Source of the DNA: Costus lasius
Taxonomy: Eukaryota > Streptophyta > Magnoliopsida > Zingiberales > Costaceae
Length of the DNA stretch: 64,000 bases
Direction of reading: 5' to 3'
Assembly (NCBI GenBank): GCA_027563935.2
Contig: CM050451.1
Coordinates: forward strand, 28,163,565-28,227,564
In this document: positions 1 through 12,692 of the stretch, in pieces
Layout of the letters: each line of letters starts with the position of its first letter
How positions within the stretch are numbered: position 1 is the first letter of the stretch
Program-made: the position numbers and the translations under genes
Notes under the pieces: generated by a model
Told to the model about the DNA's origin: nothing
Database searches by the model: none
What the model saw: the letters and a program-made list of their open reading frames with translations, nothing else

Positions 1-1
1 G

Positions 2-858
2 TCAGATAACCAAGTTTGGGATTTGGTTGATCTGCCTCCGGGAGTAATCCCTATAGGCTGTAAATGGATCTTCAAGAAGAAGATTGACATGGATGGTAAC
101 GTGGTTACCTATAAAGGCAGGCTAGTTGCGAAAGGTTTCAAACAAATCTACGGGATAGATTATGATGAAACTTTCTCTCTTGTAGCTATGTTCAAGTCTA
201 TTCGGATTATTCTCGCGATAGCAGCATATTATGATTATGAGATCTGGCAGATGGATGTGAAGACTGCTTTCCTTAATGGAAAACTGGATGAGGATGTGTA
301 TATGACACAACCTGAAGGTTTCACCAATCCATCAGATCGTCATAAAATATGCAAGTTAAAGAAGTCCATTTATGGACTTAAGCAAGCATCAAGAAGCTAG
401 AATATTCGTTTTGATGAATCAATCTGTGAGTTTGGTTTCATCAAGAATGAAGATGACCCGTGTGTATATAAGAGGTTTAGTGGGAGCATAATTACTTTCC
501 TAGTCCTCTACGTCGATGATATCTTAATCATTGGAAACGATATTCCTGAACTGCATGCGGTTAAAGCATGGTTAAGAAAATGTTTCCAGATGAAAGATTT
601 AGGAGAAGGAGCCTATGTATTAGGTGTGAAGATCTACAGAGATATATCTAAGAGGCTTCTCGGGCTGTGCCAGAGTACTTACATCGATAAAGTCCTGGAG
701 AGATTCCATTTAGAAAATTCTAAGAGTGGATATCTTCCAGTCAGACATGGTCTGAATCTTTCGAAGAGTCAGTGTCCACAAACACAGACTGAGAAAGATG
801 AAATGGACAATACGCCTTATGCTTCGGCTATTGGATCCATTATGTATGCGATGTTGTG
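2..858 (+). pseudogene. Copia C reverse transcriptase, broken (5' part cut by window edge)
   Basis: Part of the copia pol polyprotein that copies element RNA into cDNA in virus-like particles. The frame starts at base 2 in the segment just before the RVT_2 domain. Seen: the KGRLVAKGF motif, [21 protein letters not shown] and an intact catalytic YVDD (509-520). An in-frame TAG at 398-400 replaces the Trp codon kept in A and D (CTGG to CTAG). The frame then stays open to the A insertion at 858, which cuts the conserved CTRPDVAYG segment. It is therefore doubly inactivated. The start of this polyprotein is outside the window. Confidence 0.93.
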
Positions 859-2529
859 TGATGGTTCCCTTAGACAAGGGGGCGAAACCCTAGATAGGCA
901 CATGTTATATTTTATGCAGCGGAAAGGGGGTTTCTTGGGATCTTTTCAATGCATGTAATATAATCAACTTAAATCGATTGTATACAAGAGATAGAACCAT
1001 ACCAATACCATTTGTTGGATGGCGTCTAGGAAGAAGAAAGTGAAGTCGCTTTCCTCCAAACGGTTCGCACACAAGAAGATCTATGCGCTTACTCCCTTCG
1101 GTACACCTTGTGCTAGCAAAGTTCCTTGGTGTCTTTGTTCGTGTGAGAAGGGAAGAAGAACGTCTTGCTTGCTCAGTCCTCGACTCTCCAAAGCGTGAAG
1201 AGGAACTTCCACGAGAGGAGGCGACGGGAGAAAGGAGTGAGTCGACAAGAGATGCGCTCTACACAAAACATGGAGGCGTGGTTGCTAAAAATAGCCAACC
1301 TTACTCTTTCATGCGATCATGTGTTCATGCGCTCATGAACCAATCGCATTTTCCTCTCCTCTCTTTGAACCAAGCGCTCATATCATGAGCCGGTTCAACT
1401 AGGTCTGGTTCATAGACCAATTAACCCAAGCAATTAGTCCAGATCACATTAAACCCTAAGGCTCTTGATCCGACCGTTGATCTCTAGATGCTCCTGATCT
1501 CACTGATCTAGCATCCATTCTCTCGATCGAAGCTTACCGATCTCAAGCCCTAATCAATCAAACATGATCAGACTAGATCTCACTTACAATCAGAGACTAA
1601 ATCCCTTTAAACTGAACCCAAACAATTCAGTCCACACGATCTGACTTAAGTAAGCCATATCATCAAATTGTGCGACCCTAAGGGTTTCCTTTAAATGTCG
1701 GTAACGATAACTTACGTTATCACGATCAGTGAGGGGTATCTAGGAACACATCACTGTCTCCCGATATAAAGGAAAGAGTCTTCCAAGACTACACCCAAAT
1801 CACAGCACAAGTGTGAATCCAACTCACAAGGCATGCATATTTCCTTTGCCACTGGATGTTCTTATTGGACAAGCGTGTCAAGCTTGTAGTTCCAATATGA
1901 TGAGCATGATTAAAACAGATGAACACAGTCACCTGGGTATGGCCATACACTTTCTCAATCATCTCATCCAGGGGGCCCCTTTAGAACATTACACTCCAAT
2001 TAAGGAGACGGCAATCCTATATCTATCACTAGTGCCCTAACCTGATTCAAGCTCACCATCCAAGATAGTCTATAATCATTATGTTTCAAATGATATTGAA
2101 CTACCTCAAAACAATGACAATCATCATTTAGAAAACACAAGTGATCTCAAGTCAGAGGAAATGTGCCACTTGGGATTATTCATACTGTGACAACCAATTG
2201 AATATCCTAGTAGGGTCTGTCCAGTACATCCAATGTACCCATGAGTCTACATCTTATTCCATGCTCGAAGCATCCTATAAGATTAGAGCACATATTAGTC
2301 TCAATCATATCAAGGCTGTCTCATGTTCACCAAGATATCTCGACTAAGGACTTTACAGCATGTCAGCCCAGCTGAACAGCTTTGAAACATTATTCAGAAG
2401 TACACTTATTGCAGCAGATAATATAACAAACTGAATAACAACCATGCCTTTATAAACATAAGAGTTTATTACATGATACTGATACAATCCCAAGGCCTCA
2501 AACATTAGCCTTAAGGGCATACCCCAACA
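859..2529 (-). repeat. 3' LTR of Copia A
   Basis: Direct repeat of 8265-9945; begins TG (859) and ends CA (2529). It adjoins the polypurine tract on its right, which makes it the 3' LTR of a minus-strand element. It contains the perfect palindrome GTATGGCCATAC at 1937-1948, shared with all A/C/D/S and B-family LTRs, and an inverted repeat GATAAC/GTTATC near 1706. Small ORFs in it recur in every LTR copy and show no coding support. Confidence 0.95.
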
Positions 2530-2542
2530 ATCTCTCACTTGC
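2530..2542 (-). other. Polypurine tract of Copia A
   Basis: Read on the minus strand it is GCAAGTGAGAGAT, directly abutting the 3' LTR. It is the plus-strand primer site for copia reverse transcription. The same motif (GCAAGTGGGAGAT) precedes the LTRs of C and B2. Confidence 0.8.
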
Positions 2543-2549
2543 AGTTAAT

Positions 2550-4256
2550 CTAATGGTTGAGAAATCTCAAACCCATATTATTACAGTGCTTCTCATGCTT
2601 CTGCTGCGCCAGAGGCTTAGTAAGCGGGTCTGCCAGATTGTCATCTGTATGAACCTTGCAGACTTTGATCTCGCCACGATCAATGATCTCCCTGATCAAA
2701 TGAAACCGTCTCTGTATGTGCTTGGACTTCTGGTGCGACCGTGGTTCCTTTGCTTGTGCAATTGCTCCAGTGTTATCACAAAAGATAACCAAAGGATCTG
2801 CACTCGAAGGAACAACACCAAGTTCTCTCACGAACTTACGAATCCACACTGCCTCCTTGGATGCTTCCGAGGCTGCAACATACTCGGCTTCTGTTGTGGA
2901 ATCAGCAACAGTTGACTGTTTGAAACTCTTCCACACCACCGCTCCTCCATTCAAGCTAAAAACATAGCCTGATTGCGATCGGAAATCATCCTGGTCAGAC
3001 TGGAACGAAGCATCAGTATATCCTTCAATACTGAGTTCTTCCTGACCACCATATATCAAGAACATATCTTTGGTTCTCCGCAGATATTTTAAAATGTTCT
3101 TGACTGCAATCCAGTGCGCCATACCTGGATTACTTTGGAACCGACTGGTCACGCTTAACCCGTAAGCGACGTCTGGGCGAGTACACAACATCGCATACAT
3201 AATGGACCCAATAGCCGAAGCATAAGGCGTATTGTCCATTTCATCTTTCTCAGTCTGTGTTTGTGGACACTGACTCTTCGAAAGATTCAGACCATGTTTG
3301 ACTGGAAGATATCCTCTTTTAGAATTCTCTAAATGAAATCTTTCCAGGACTTTATCGATGTAAGTACTCTGGCACAGCCCGAGAAGCCTCTTAGATCTAT
3401 CCCTGTAGATCTTCACACCTAATACATAGGCTGCTTCTCCTAAATCTTTCATCTGGAAACATTTCCTTAACCATGCCTTAACTGCATGCATTTCAGGAAT
3501 GTCATTTCCAATGATCAAGATGTTATCGACGTAGAGGACTAGGAAAGTAATCACGCTCCCACTAAACCTCTTATATACACACGGGTCATCCTCGTTCTTG
3601 ATGAAACCAAATTCACTGACTGATTCATCAAAACGAATATTCCAGCTTCTCGATGCTTGTTTAAGTCCATAAATAGACTTCTTTAATTTGCATATTTTAT
3701 GACGATCTGATGGATTAGTGAAACCTTCAGGTTGTGTCATATACACATCCTCTTCCAGATTTCCATTAAGGAAAGCTGTCTTCACATCCATTTGCCAGAT
3801 CTCATAATCGTAATATGCTGCTATCGCGAAAAGAATCCGAATAGACTTAAACATGGCTACAGGTGAGAAAGTTTCATCATAATCTATCCCGTAGATTTGT
3901 TTGAAACCTTTCGCAACTAGCCTGCCTTTATAGGTAACCACGTTACCATCCATGTCAATCTTCTTCTTGAAGATCCATTTGCAGCCTATAGGGATTACTC
4001 CCGGAGGCGGATCAACCAAATCCCAGACTTGGTTATCTGACATGGAGTCCATCTCGGCTCGCATAGCTTCAAGCCATCTCGCTGACTCCGGTCCACTGAC
4101 CGCATCCGCATAAGTGAGGGGTTCATCATTATCAATGATGTAGACTCCGTCATAGCGCTCAGGCTGTCGACGGATCCTTCCCGATCTTCGCGGTTCCCGT
4201 GATATCTGAGCCTCAGGTTGTTCAGTAACCTGATCCACTGGCTCAGGCTCATCCAA
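2550..4256 (-). pseudogene. Copia A reverse transcriptase-RNase H region
   Basis: Last 568 codons of the A gag-pol frame, open to a natural stop after ...GLRFLNH. Domain order: a linker with an RRSGRIRRQPERY basic patch (residues ~24-38), RVT_2 reverse transcriptase (~80-330; [23 protein letters not shown]), then RNase H (~410-540; YTDASFQSD, STTEAEYVAASEA, ADPLTKP). The catalytic box reads YVDN, not YVDD: the second Asp codon is AAC (3522-3524 on the plus strand), whereas C and D keep Asp. This predicts a dead polymerase. It is preceded in frame by a TAG at 4257-4259, so it would not be made as part of the polyprotein without readthrough. Confidence 0.93.
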
Positions 4257-5621
4257 CTATGCTTGACTACTTTGTCCTTCCTCTGGATTCTCATCCAGCT
4301 TTATTTCTCTCCCACTGGCCTCTTGCAGAATAAACTCCTTCTCAAGAAATATGGCCGTCCGAGCAACAAATACCTTATTCTCTTTGGGATCGTAGAAATA
4401 ATAACCCTTAGTTTCCTTAGGGTAACCGACAAAGATACATTTGTCAGATCTGCTCTCTAGTTTCCCAGAGGCGAGCTTTTTGACATAAGCCTCGCAGCCC
4501 CAGATCCTGATAAATGTCAAGCTCGGCTGTTTCCCATACCATAACTCATATGGCGTCTTAGAAACTGCCTTGGATGGCACTCGGTTTAGTACCTTTGCAG
4601 CTGTTTCCAGTGCAAATCCCCAAAAGGAATATGGAAGAGTAGCCTGACTCATCATAGAACGAACCATATCAAGTAACGTTCTATTTCTCCTCTCGGACAC
4701 ACCATTCCATTGCGGTGTTCCTGGCGGAGTGAGCTGTGAGATAATCCCACACTCCTTCAGATAGTCAGTAAACGCATGACTCAAGTATTCTCCACCTCGA
4801 TCAGAACGAAGTGCCTTGATATTTCGGCCAAGCTGATTCTGTACTTCATTCTTGAACTCTTTGAACTTGTCAAAAGATTCACTTTTGTGTCTCATAAGAT
4901 AGACATACCCATATCTACTGAAATCATCAGTAAAGGTTATGAAGTACAGATAGCCACCTCTGGCATGTTTACTAAATGGCCCACACACATCACTGTGTAT
5001 AAGGTCAAGTAAACCTGAAGCCCTTTGACCTTTGTTAGGAAAAGGTGACTTCGTCATTTTACCCATTAAACAAGCCTTGCATGTATCAATCTCCTCACAG
5101 GAGAATGATCCCAGCAGTCCATGATCATGCAACCGCTTAATGCGCTTCTTGTTAATATGGCCTAAACGACTATGCCATAGCAAGGTGCTGTCATCAGCAT
5201 ACTTGGCTTTCTTATTATCAATGTTTTGTATAGAACATTCCATGTCCAACATGAATAACCCATTGTTAATTGAACCAGTAGCATACACAATATTATCTAA
5301 AGAAAGAACACACTTTGAAATATTGCATTCAAAGGAAAATCCCTTCCTGACAAGAGCAGGAATGGAGATAATATTTTTAGTAATGCTGGGAACAAAGTAA
5401 CAATTGTTCAGTTCTAATACAAGCCCAGATGGCAAAGATATGAAATAGTCTCCTACAGCAACAGCAGCAACCCGTGCCCCGTTTCCAACTCGTAGGTCCA
5501 CCTCATGCTGTCCCACCTGCCTTCTTCTCTTGAGTTCCTGTACATTTGAACAAATGTGAACTCCACATGCAGTGTCCAACACCCATGAAATAGAAGAAGA
5601 GGATATCATGACTTCCGTCAC
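4257..5621 (-). pseudogene. Copia A protease-integrase region
   Basis: Middle of the A polyprotein, in the same frame as the segments on either side. Protease: WVLDTACGVHIC near residues 13-24, with Ala at the third position of the usual D-T/S-G triad. GAG-pre-integrase zinc site: HSRLGH...CKACLMGK. Integrase rve core: first Asp in LIHSDVCGPF, second in RSDRGGEY, Glu in GVSERRNR; then a C-terminal region ending in SSQA. The closing TAG (4257-4259) is a Gln codon in element D at the same place (CAG to TAG), so the integrase-RT join is cut. The 66 bases upstream (5622-5687) are open in the same frame but lack an ATG. Confidence 0.92.
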
Positions 5622-5687
5622 ATAAATACCTGAGCCAGAAGCAAAGCTTCCCCTCTTATCTCCTTGGAGCGCTTTACAGTCCCTTTT

Positions 5688-6434
5688 CTAGTGACCCAGC
5701 TGGCCACAGTGGAAACATCTGTATTCCTTTGACCGCTTAACTTTTTGCTTCAGAGCCTTGCTGTAACTCTTGACGGGGGCCTTGCCCTTCTTCCCCTTCT
5801 TCTTGTTCCTAGAAGGAACCATTAAGACAGAGGTCGAAGGCTTTCCCTTCAGAGTCTCCTCAGTAGTCAAGAGCATGTTCAGTAGCTCTGCCGGAGTACA
5901 GTCGATTTTGTTCATATTAAAGTTAATGATGAACGCATCGAAAGAGGGCGGGAGAGAATGCAGAATAATGTCTACAGCAAGCTCCTGATTGATGGTATGC
6001 CCCAGTTTCTCTAGAGCCTCCTTGTGCCCAATCATCTTGAGCACGTGAGCTCCCACTGGGCTCCCTTCAGCCAGTTTGCTCTGAAAGAAAAGCTTTGTCA
6101 GATTATAGCGTTCTGTCCTCGCCTGTGCAGCATTCAGCATCTTGAGGTTCGCTATAATCTCTATAGCCGACATATCCTCATGCTGACGCTGCAGCGGTGG
6201 CGTTATAGACGCTAGCATCAGGCAAGCGACATCAATGCTATCATTGACGTGCTTTACATAAGCTTCCCGAACCGCCCTTGCGGCGTTCGGAGCGGGTTGA
6301 GGCGGTATAGCCGTCTCGAGGACATACAGTTTCCTCTCTGCCTTAAGAACAATCTTAAGGTGTCCGTACCAGTCTGAGAAGTTCGGCCCAGCAAACTTCT
6401 CCCTTTCCAGTAGGGATCGCACATTGAAGTTCAT
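5688..6434 (-). pseudogene. Copia A gag, truncated in the zinc knuckle
   Basis: Capsid/nucleocapsid part of the polyprotein. It starts MNFNVRSLLEREKFAGPNFSDWYGHL, a copia-type gag start with the conserved W-Y. The helical UBN2-type gag domain covers residues ~10-150, followed by a Lys-rich linker (KKKGKKGKAPVKSYSKALKQKVK). The zinc knuckle CFHCGQLGH is cut by TAG (5688-5690) where element D has TGG (CACTGG to CACTAG), losing the last Cys. The ATG at 6432-6434 is preferred because D uses the same start. The 5' neighbour is an intron-like segment ending about 20 nt upstream. Confidence 0.92.
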
Positions 6435-8250
6435 GGTGTTCGTTGCTGCAGGTATCTACAACAATGCAAGAACAGCAAGGTCAGTATCAATGTTAAGAAT
6501 CAATCAGGACTTAAGAATGATTCTTTTTCTCACTATTTTATCTGGCTGAAAAATCCAGCAAAACAGCCCGAAAGAGTAGAACTCTTTTAGTGAGATGGGA
6601 TCCAGATTTCATACTTGGTCTCCGCGTCCCGCTCAGGCGAGATAAGATGCACAGAGAGTACAAGCACTAATCTCTGGTAGGCAATCCCTGCCAATCGCCA
6701 ACCTGTGCGATTCCCCTTCATCTGGGCAATCCAGCAGACTGTGCCAACTGAGTTGGTACAACACAATCTCTGACCCCACAAATGGCTGCCTCCATGTGCT
6801 ACCATATGCGCCACATATGTAGCCTACATGGTCAAGCTGACCCGACCTACTCCCTGGACCACCACGTGCTATGCTGAGCAACGAGAAGCGATAAATCCCT
6901 TCTCTGTAACACGCAGGTGTAATCCGGCACCGTCTGAAGATAGATGGACGTGCCCACTGAGTGGGTACAACACGGCTCCAACGATAGTCAGAACAGTGAG
7001 GTTTCGCGTCAGAAGGCTTACGAGCTTGATATTTTAGCGTTGGATTTTACCGGTCTTTTATCTTCTTAACTATCATGCAATTCCTATGGTGATAGCAGAA
7101 GATAAACTCATGCAATTCTAATTATAAAAGCAATAAATAGAAAGCATGCTGATCTTATGTGGTAAAAGCCCATTGAGCCTAAGTTAGACCTTAAATAAAC
7201 TTAAGTCTTCACTTGCTTTTCTTGATGGGTCTTTTGCTGCTCATTTGGCCCAAACCAGGGCCCAAGCGCCCACTGCAGCTCAGGTGCGCCCACCAGGTAA
7301 ATGCGCCTGGTCCCAGAGTCGAACCCTGGACCTCCCACCTGGTCTAGCCACTGCTGCATGCGCCTCTGCCAAGTGTGCTCTATGCTCTTGTCTGACTAAT
7401 TTACAAATTAATCTATCTAGACAAGATTGACTCGCAGGTCAATTACATTTTATAAATTAATTAAACTGTGATTCGTAGATCACAAAAATAAGAATTAATT
7501 TACAATAAAATTCCAGGCACGCAGGCCCCAGCACAGCACACATTAAATGGGCAGCCCACATAAGATTAAATAAACATACATATGGCATCTAATCAGCATG
7601 TGATCCAATAAGAAAATAAATTTTTGAAAAAACCCATTGGCATCAATTTTAATTTCCTTATTTGCCCTGCTACCTTACGACGGTCCATTACAAGGGATCC
7701 ACTCATCAAACCTAGTCAGATCCATTGCCCTTGCATGCACCAAGTCGTAACTGACTTGAGTCGACCTAATGGTCAACCATGCATGCGCCAGGGCTGAACA
7801 ACCCTCATGAGTTCTGGCAAGCGGGTGTGACCCCGGGCCTAACTCATGTGTGTTCACTAGTCGTCTCAATCAGACATCACTACACGCCTGTCTGCAGTCG
7901 ACCTATAGCCATCTCGTGCTTGCGCACAGATGCTATCTGGTCGACCCATCAAGGCTGTCAGATAGTCTGATCAGACTGTTTGGATCTAACCTAGGGGATG
8001 ACTTCAACCCTAATAACCGGTCTAAGGGTTTAAAGCAGGCGCCTCTTAGATCTAATGAGAGTCGCGCAAGTTTTGTTTTGAAAACACAATGAAACAAGCG
8101 CCAAGAACATGCGCCAACATAAAAATGTAACATGAAATATTTTTCGCATGAAACATCTAATATGCGCATGTTATAGATCTAAGCATACTCATACTTTCGC
8201 ATATATGGATCACAAAGTCTTAAGCAATCATAGAAACATGCAAACAACCA
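6435..8250 (-). other. 5' leader of Copia A with three bulged hairpins
   Basis: About 1.8 kb of noncoding RNA leader between PBS and gag. It holds three stem-bulge-stem hairpins at 6949-6974, 6740-6765 and 6620-6656 (see findings). An intron-like segment at 6456-6533 begins GTGAG and ends GTTGTAG on the minus strand. A tRNA-T-arm-like hairpin lies near 7306-7335 (GGGTTCGACTC on the minus strand). Relative to D, A carries about 400 extra bases here (roughly 7035-7440). No coding sequence is supported. Confidence 0.75.
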
Positions 8251-8262
8251 GCTCTGATACCA
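8251..8262 (-). other. Primer binding site of Copia A
   Basis: On the minus strand TGGTATCAGAGC, complementary to the 3' end of initiator Met tRNA, the usual primer of plant copia elements. It sits two bases inside the 5' LTR. Confidence 0.9.
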
Positions 8263-8264
8263 AT

Positions 8265-9945
8265 TGATGGTTCCCTTAGACAAGGGGGCGAAACCCTAGA
8301 TAGGCGCATGTTATATTTTATGCAGCGGAAAGGGGGTTTCTTGGGATCTTTTCAATGCATGTAATATAATCAACTTAAATCGATTGTATACAAGAGATAG
8401 AACCATACCAATGCCATTTGTTGGATGGCGTCTAGGAAGAAGAAAGTGAAGTCGCTTTCCTCCAAACGGTTCGCACACAAGAAGATCTATGCGCTTACTC
8501 CCTTCGGTACACCTTGTGCTAGCAAAGTTCCTTGGTGTCTTTGTTCGTGTGAGAAGGGAAGAAGAACGTCTTGCTTGCTCAGTCCTCGACTCTCCAAAGC
8601 GTGAAGAGGAACTTCCACGAGAGGAGGCGACGGGAGAAAGGAGTGAGTCGACAAGAGATGCGCTCTACACAAAACATGGAGGCGTGGTTGCTAAAAATAG
8701 CCAACCTTACTCTTTCATGCGATCATGTGTTCATGCGCTCATGAACCAATCGCATTTTCCTCTCCTCTCTTTGAACCAAGCGCTCATATCATGAGCCGGT
8801 TCAACTAGGTCTGGTTCATAGACCAATTAACCCAAGCAATTAGTCCAGATCACATTAAACCCTAAGGCTCTTGATCCGACCGTTGATCTCTAGATGCTCC
8901 TGATCTCACTGATCTAGCATCCATTCTCTCGATCGAAGCTTACCGATCTCAAGCCCTAATCAATCAAATATGATTAGACCAGATCTCACTCACAATCAGA
9001 GATTAAATCCCCTTAAACTGAACCCAAATAATTCAGTCCACACGAGCTGACTTAAGTAAGCCATATCATCAAATTGTGCGACCCTAAGGGTTTCCTTTAA
9101 ATGTCGGTAACGATAACTTATGTTATCACGATCAGTGAGGGGTATCTAGCAACACATCACTGTCTCCCGATATAAAGGAAAGAGTCTTCCAAGACTACAC
9201 CCAAATCACAGCACAAGTGTGAATCCAACTCACAAGGCATGCATATTTCCTTTGCCACTGGATGTTCTTATTGGACAAGCGTGTCAAGCTTGTAGTTCCA
9301 ATATGATGAGCATGATTAAAACAGATGAACACAGTCACCTGGGTATGGCCATACACTTTCTCAATCATCTCATCCAGGGGGCCCCTTTAGAACATTACAC
9401 TCCAATTAAGGAGACGGCAATCCTATATCTATCACTAGTGCCCTAACCTGATTCAAGCTCACCATCCAAGATAGTCTATAATCATTATATTTCAAATGAT
9501 ATTGTACTACCTCAAAACAATGACAATCATCATTTAGAAAACACAAGTGATCTCAAGTCAGAGGAAATGTGCCACTTGTTACATTCAAGGATTATTCATA
9601 TTGTGACAACCAATTGAATATCCTAGTAGGGTCTGTCCAGTACATCCAATGTACCCATGAGTCTACATCTTATTCCATGCTCGAAGCATCCTATAAGATT
9701 AGAGCACATATTAGTCTCAATCATATCAAGGCTGTCTCATGTTCACCAAGATATCTCGACTAAGGACTTTACAGCATGTCAGCCCAGCTGAACAGCTTTG
9801 AGACATTATTCAGAAGTACACTTATTGCAGCAGATAATATAACAAACTGAATAACAACCATGCCTTTATAAACATAAGAGTTTATTACATGATACTGATA
9901 CAATCCCAAGGCCTCAAACATTAGCCTTAAGGGCATACCCCAACA
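8265..9945 (-). repeat. 5' LTR of Copia A
   Basis: Direct repeat of 859-2529, TG...CA ends, next to the PBS. It contains GTATGGCCATAC at 9343-9354. It differs from the 3' LTR by an extra ~10 bases near 9580 and scattered transitions. Confidence 0.95.
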
Positions 9946-10584
9946 TTGTGTACTCGCCCAGACGTCGCTTACGGGTTAAGCGTGACCAGTCGGTTCCAAA
10001 GTAATCCAAGTCAGGCGCACTGGATTGCAGTCAAGAACATTTTGAAATATCTTCGGAGGACCAAAGATATGTTCTTGGTGTATGGTGGTCAGGAAGAACT
10101 CAGTATTGAAGGATATACTGACGCTTCGTTCCAATCTGACCAGGATGATTTCTGATCGCAATCAGGCTATGTTTTTAGCTTGAATGGAGGAGCAGTGGTG
10201 TGGAAGAATTTCAAACAGTCTATTGTTGCTGATTCCACAACAGAAGCCGAGTATGTTGCAGCCTCAGAAGCATCTAAGGAGGCAGTGTGGATTCGTAAGT
10301 TCATTCAGGAACTTGGTGTTGTTCCTTCGAGTGCAGATCCTTTGGTTATCTTCTGTGATAACACTGGAGCTATAGCACAAGCAAAGGAACCACGGTCGCA
10401 CCAGAAGTCCAAGCACATACAGAGACCGTTTCATTTGATCCGGGAGATCATTGATCGTGGCGAGATCAAAGTCTGCAAGGTTCATACAGACGACAATCTG
10501 GCTGACCCACTTACAAAGCCTCTGGCGCAGCAGAAGCATGAGAAGCACTGTAATAATATGGGTTTGAGATTTCTCAACCATTAG
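9946..10584 (+). pseudogene. Copia C RNase H end of pol
   Basis: Continuation of the C pol frame after element A: LCTRPDVAYGLSVTSRF, YTDASFQSD, STTEAEYVAASEASKEAVW, KEPRSHQKSKHI and ADPLTKPLAQQ, ending at the same natural stop as A. One in-frame TGA (10153-10155) replaces the CGA seen in A (TCCGA to TCTGA). RNase H degrades the RNA strand of the RNA/DNA hybrid during reverse transcription. The first five bases are the duplicated target site. Confidence 0.93.
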
Positions 10585-10588
10585 ATTA

Positions 10589-10604
10589 AGTGCAAGTGGG
10601 AGAT
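10589..10604 (+). other. Polypurine tract of Copia C
   Basis: AGTGCAAGTGGGAGAT immediately upstream of the 3' LTR; plus-strand primer site. Confidence 0.85.
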
Positions 10605-12285
10605 TGTTGGGGTATGCCCTTAAGGCTAATGTTTGAGGCCTTGGGATTATATCAGTATCATGTATAAACTTCATGTTTATAAAGGCAATGGTTGTTATTC
10701 AGGTTGTTACATTATCTGCTGCAATATGTATACTTCTGAATAATGTCTCAATGATGTTCAGCTAGGCTGACATGCAGTATAGTCCTTAGTCGAGATATCT
10801 TGGTGAACATGAGACAACCTTGATATGATTGAGACTAATATGTGTTCTAATCTTATAGGATGCTTCGAGCATGGAATAAGATGTAGACTCATGGGTACAT
10901 TGGATATACTGGACAGACCCTACTAGGATGTTCAATTGCTTGTCACAATGTGAATAATCCTTGTATGCGAACAAGTGGCATACTTCCTCTGACTTGAGAT
11001 TACTTGTGTTTCTAAATGACGATTGGCATTGTTTTGAGGTAGTTCGATATCATTTGAAACATAATGGTTATAGACTATCTTGGATGGTGAGCATGAGTCA
11101 TGTTAGGGCGCTGGTGATAGACATAGGATTGCCATCTCCTAGTTTGGGGTGTGATGTTCTAAAGGGCCCCCCTGGATGAGATGATTGAGAAAGTGTATGG
11201 CCATACCCAGATGACTATGTTCATCTGATCTAATCATGCTCATCATATTGGAGCTACAGGCTTGACACGCTTGTCCAATAAGAACATCCAGTGGCAAAGG
11301 AAACTTGTATGCCTAGTGAAATGGATTCACACTTGTGCTGTGGTTTGGGTGTAGTCTTGGAAGACTCTTTCCTTTCTATCGGGAGACAGTGATGTGTTGC
11401 TAGATACCCCTCACTGATCGTGATAACGTAAGTTATCGTTACCGACATTTAAAGGAAACCCTTAGGGTCGCACAATTTGATGATATGGCTTACTTGAGTC
11501 AGATCGTGTGGACTGAATTGTTTTGGTTCAGTTTAAAGGGATTTAATCTCTGATTGTAAGTGAGATCTGGTCTGATCATGTTTGATTGATTAGGGCTTGA
11601 GATCGGTAAGCTTCGATCGAGAGAATTGATGGTAGATCGGTGAGATCAAAAGCATCAAGAGATCAACGGTTAGATCTTGAATCATTTGGTTCAGTAAGAT
11701 CTAGACCATGGCTTGGGCTGATTTAACTTGGTCTTTGTACCAAATTAAAATGCATCGAATTGGCTTGAACCGGTTCACATGAGTGAACGCATGGTTCAAA
11801 GCTTGAAGGCGTTTTTGGTCGGTTATGAGATCATGGGCGCATGGCTTCATGTTTTTCTATTTTTGGAAAGTCATGAAGGCCACTTTCGCTCAACGCCTAA
11901 AACGTTTGCCTCTTCTCTCGACGCTCTCGCTCTGGTGTGGTGTCTTCTTCACGCCTTGGAGATTCGGTGAAGCCCGAGAACAAGGAGATCTCATCCCTTC
12001 CATTCGACAAGGATTCTTGGAGAACTTTGCTAGCACAAAGATCAACAAGGAGTAGGCGATCACATCTTGTGTGCGCATCTTTTGGAGGAGATCCCTTTCG
12101 CTCTCTGCTTCCAAGGCGCCATCCAAAGCAATGGCTATGGTATGAATTTTCTTCATGCATCTTTAACAAGTTGATCATATGACAAGCTTGCGATCCTAAG
12201 AAACCCTTGCTTCCGCTTCGAAAATTTTTATCATGCGCCTATTAGGGTTTCGCCCCCCCCCCCCCCCAAGTATAGGGGACTTTCA
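10605..12285 (+). repeat. 3' LTR of Copia C
   Basis: About 1.68 kb from TGTTGGGG to ...CTTTCA. Homologous to the A, D and S LTRs. Contains GTATGGCCATAC at 11194-11205 and a run of about 15 C near 12253-12267 in the otherwise conserved GGGTTTCGCCCCC end. No second C LTR is in the window. Confidence 0.92.
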
Positions 12286-12692
12286 GACACCATTCTGATG
12301 ACTTGGGTAGCAATGATGTACTGCTAGGTGTCACTCATTGCGTGTGATGATTTAGTCATCACTGCCAATGTCTGAAGAACTTACAGGGTCGCACACCTTG
12401 ACACTCGAGTTCTCATACTGATCGTTTAGCCTTTGATCGAATCATTGTGTGATTCGGATCTTTTGGGGAACTGATGCATTGAGACTTTTATAGAGAGGAT
12501 GATATTTTATTTTAGTTCATGTTTGACCACTAGTTGACTCTAGTGGACCACGTTTGACCTCTATTGACCTATGTTGTCAAAATGAGTCAAACAAGGGTCT
12601 GGGTGCAAGTTTGGGCTTGGCACTTTAGTCACATGAATAAAATAAAATTATTAATTGGCAAGAGAATTTTTCTCTTGGCTAATTAATAAGCC

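Larger units (their letters stand above)
859..9945 (-). mobile_element. Complete Copia element A, nested in Copia C
   Basis: A 9.09-kb Ty1/copia element on the minus strand with two LTRs, PBS, leader, gag-pol and PPT. TSD TTGTG (854-858 and 9946-9950) flanks it and lies in the host RNase H coding region. By eye the two LTRs differ at about 20 sites plus one ~10-bp indel, roughly 99% identity, so this looks like one of the younger insertions here. The gag-pol is one continuous frame broken only by two TAG codons, and the polymerase active site is mutated, so this copy is probably not autonomous. Confidence 0.96.
1..12285 (+). mobile_element. Copia element C, 3' part only, interrupted by element A
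   Basis: Ty1/copia retrotransposon entering from outside the window. Visible parts are reverse transcriptase (2-858), the RNase H end of pol (9946-10584), polypurine tract (10589-10604) and 3' LTR (10605-12285). Element A (859-9945) splits it; the host frame rejoins exactly at the duplicated TTGTG (854-858 and 9946-9950). C itself lies in a B-family LTR: the bases after 12285 (GACAC...) match the LTR interior of B2 read on the minus strand. The matching TSD copy should lie upstream of the window. The family is the same as A, D and the solo LTR S, judged by near-identical pol and LTR text. Confidence 0.93.

Noticed and set aside
1081..1388. Small LTR ORFs (61-101 codons) recurring at 8487-8794, 58888-59142 and similar
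   Set aside because: They recur only because the LTR recurs, overlap on both strands, and break in diverged copies.
12253..12267. Poly-C run at the C LTR end as a functional site
   Set aside because: Other family LTRs have only a short C run here; probably slippage or a sequencing artefact.
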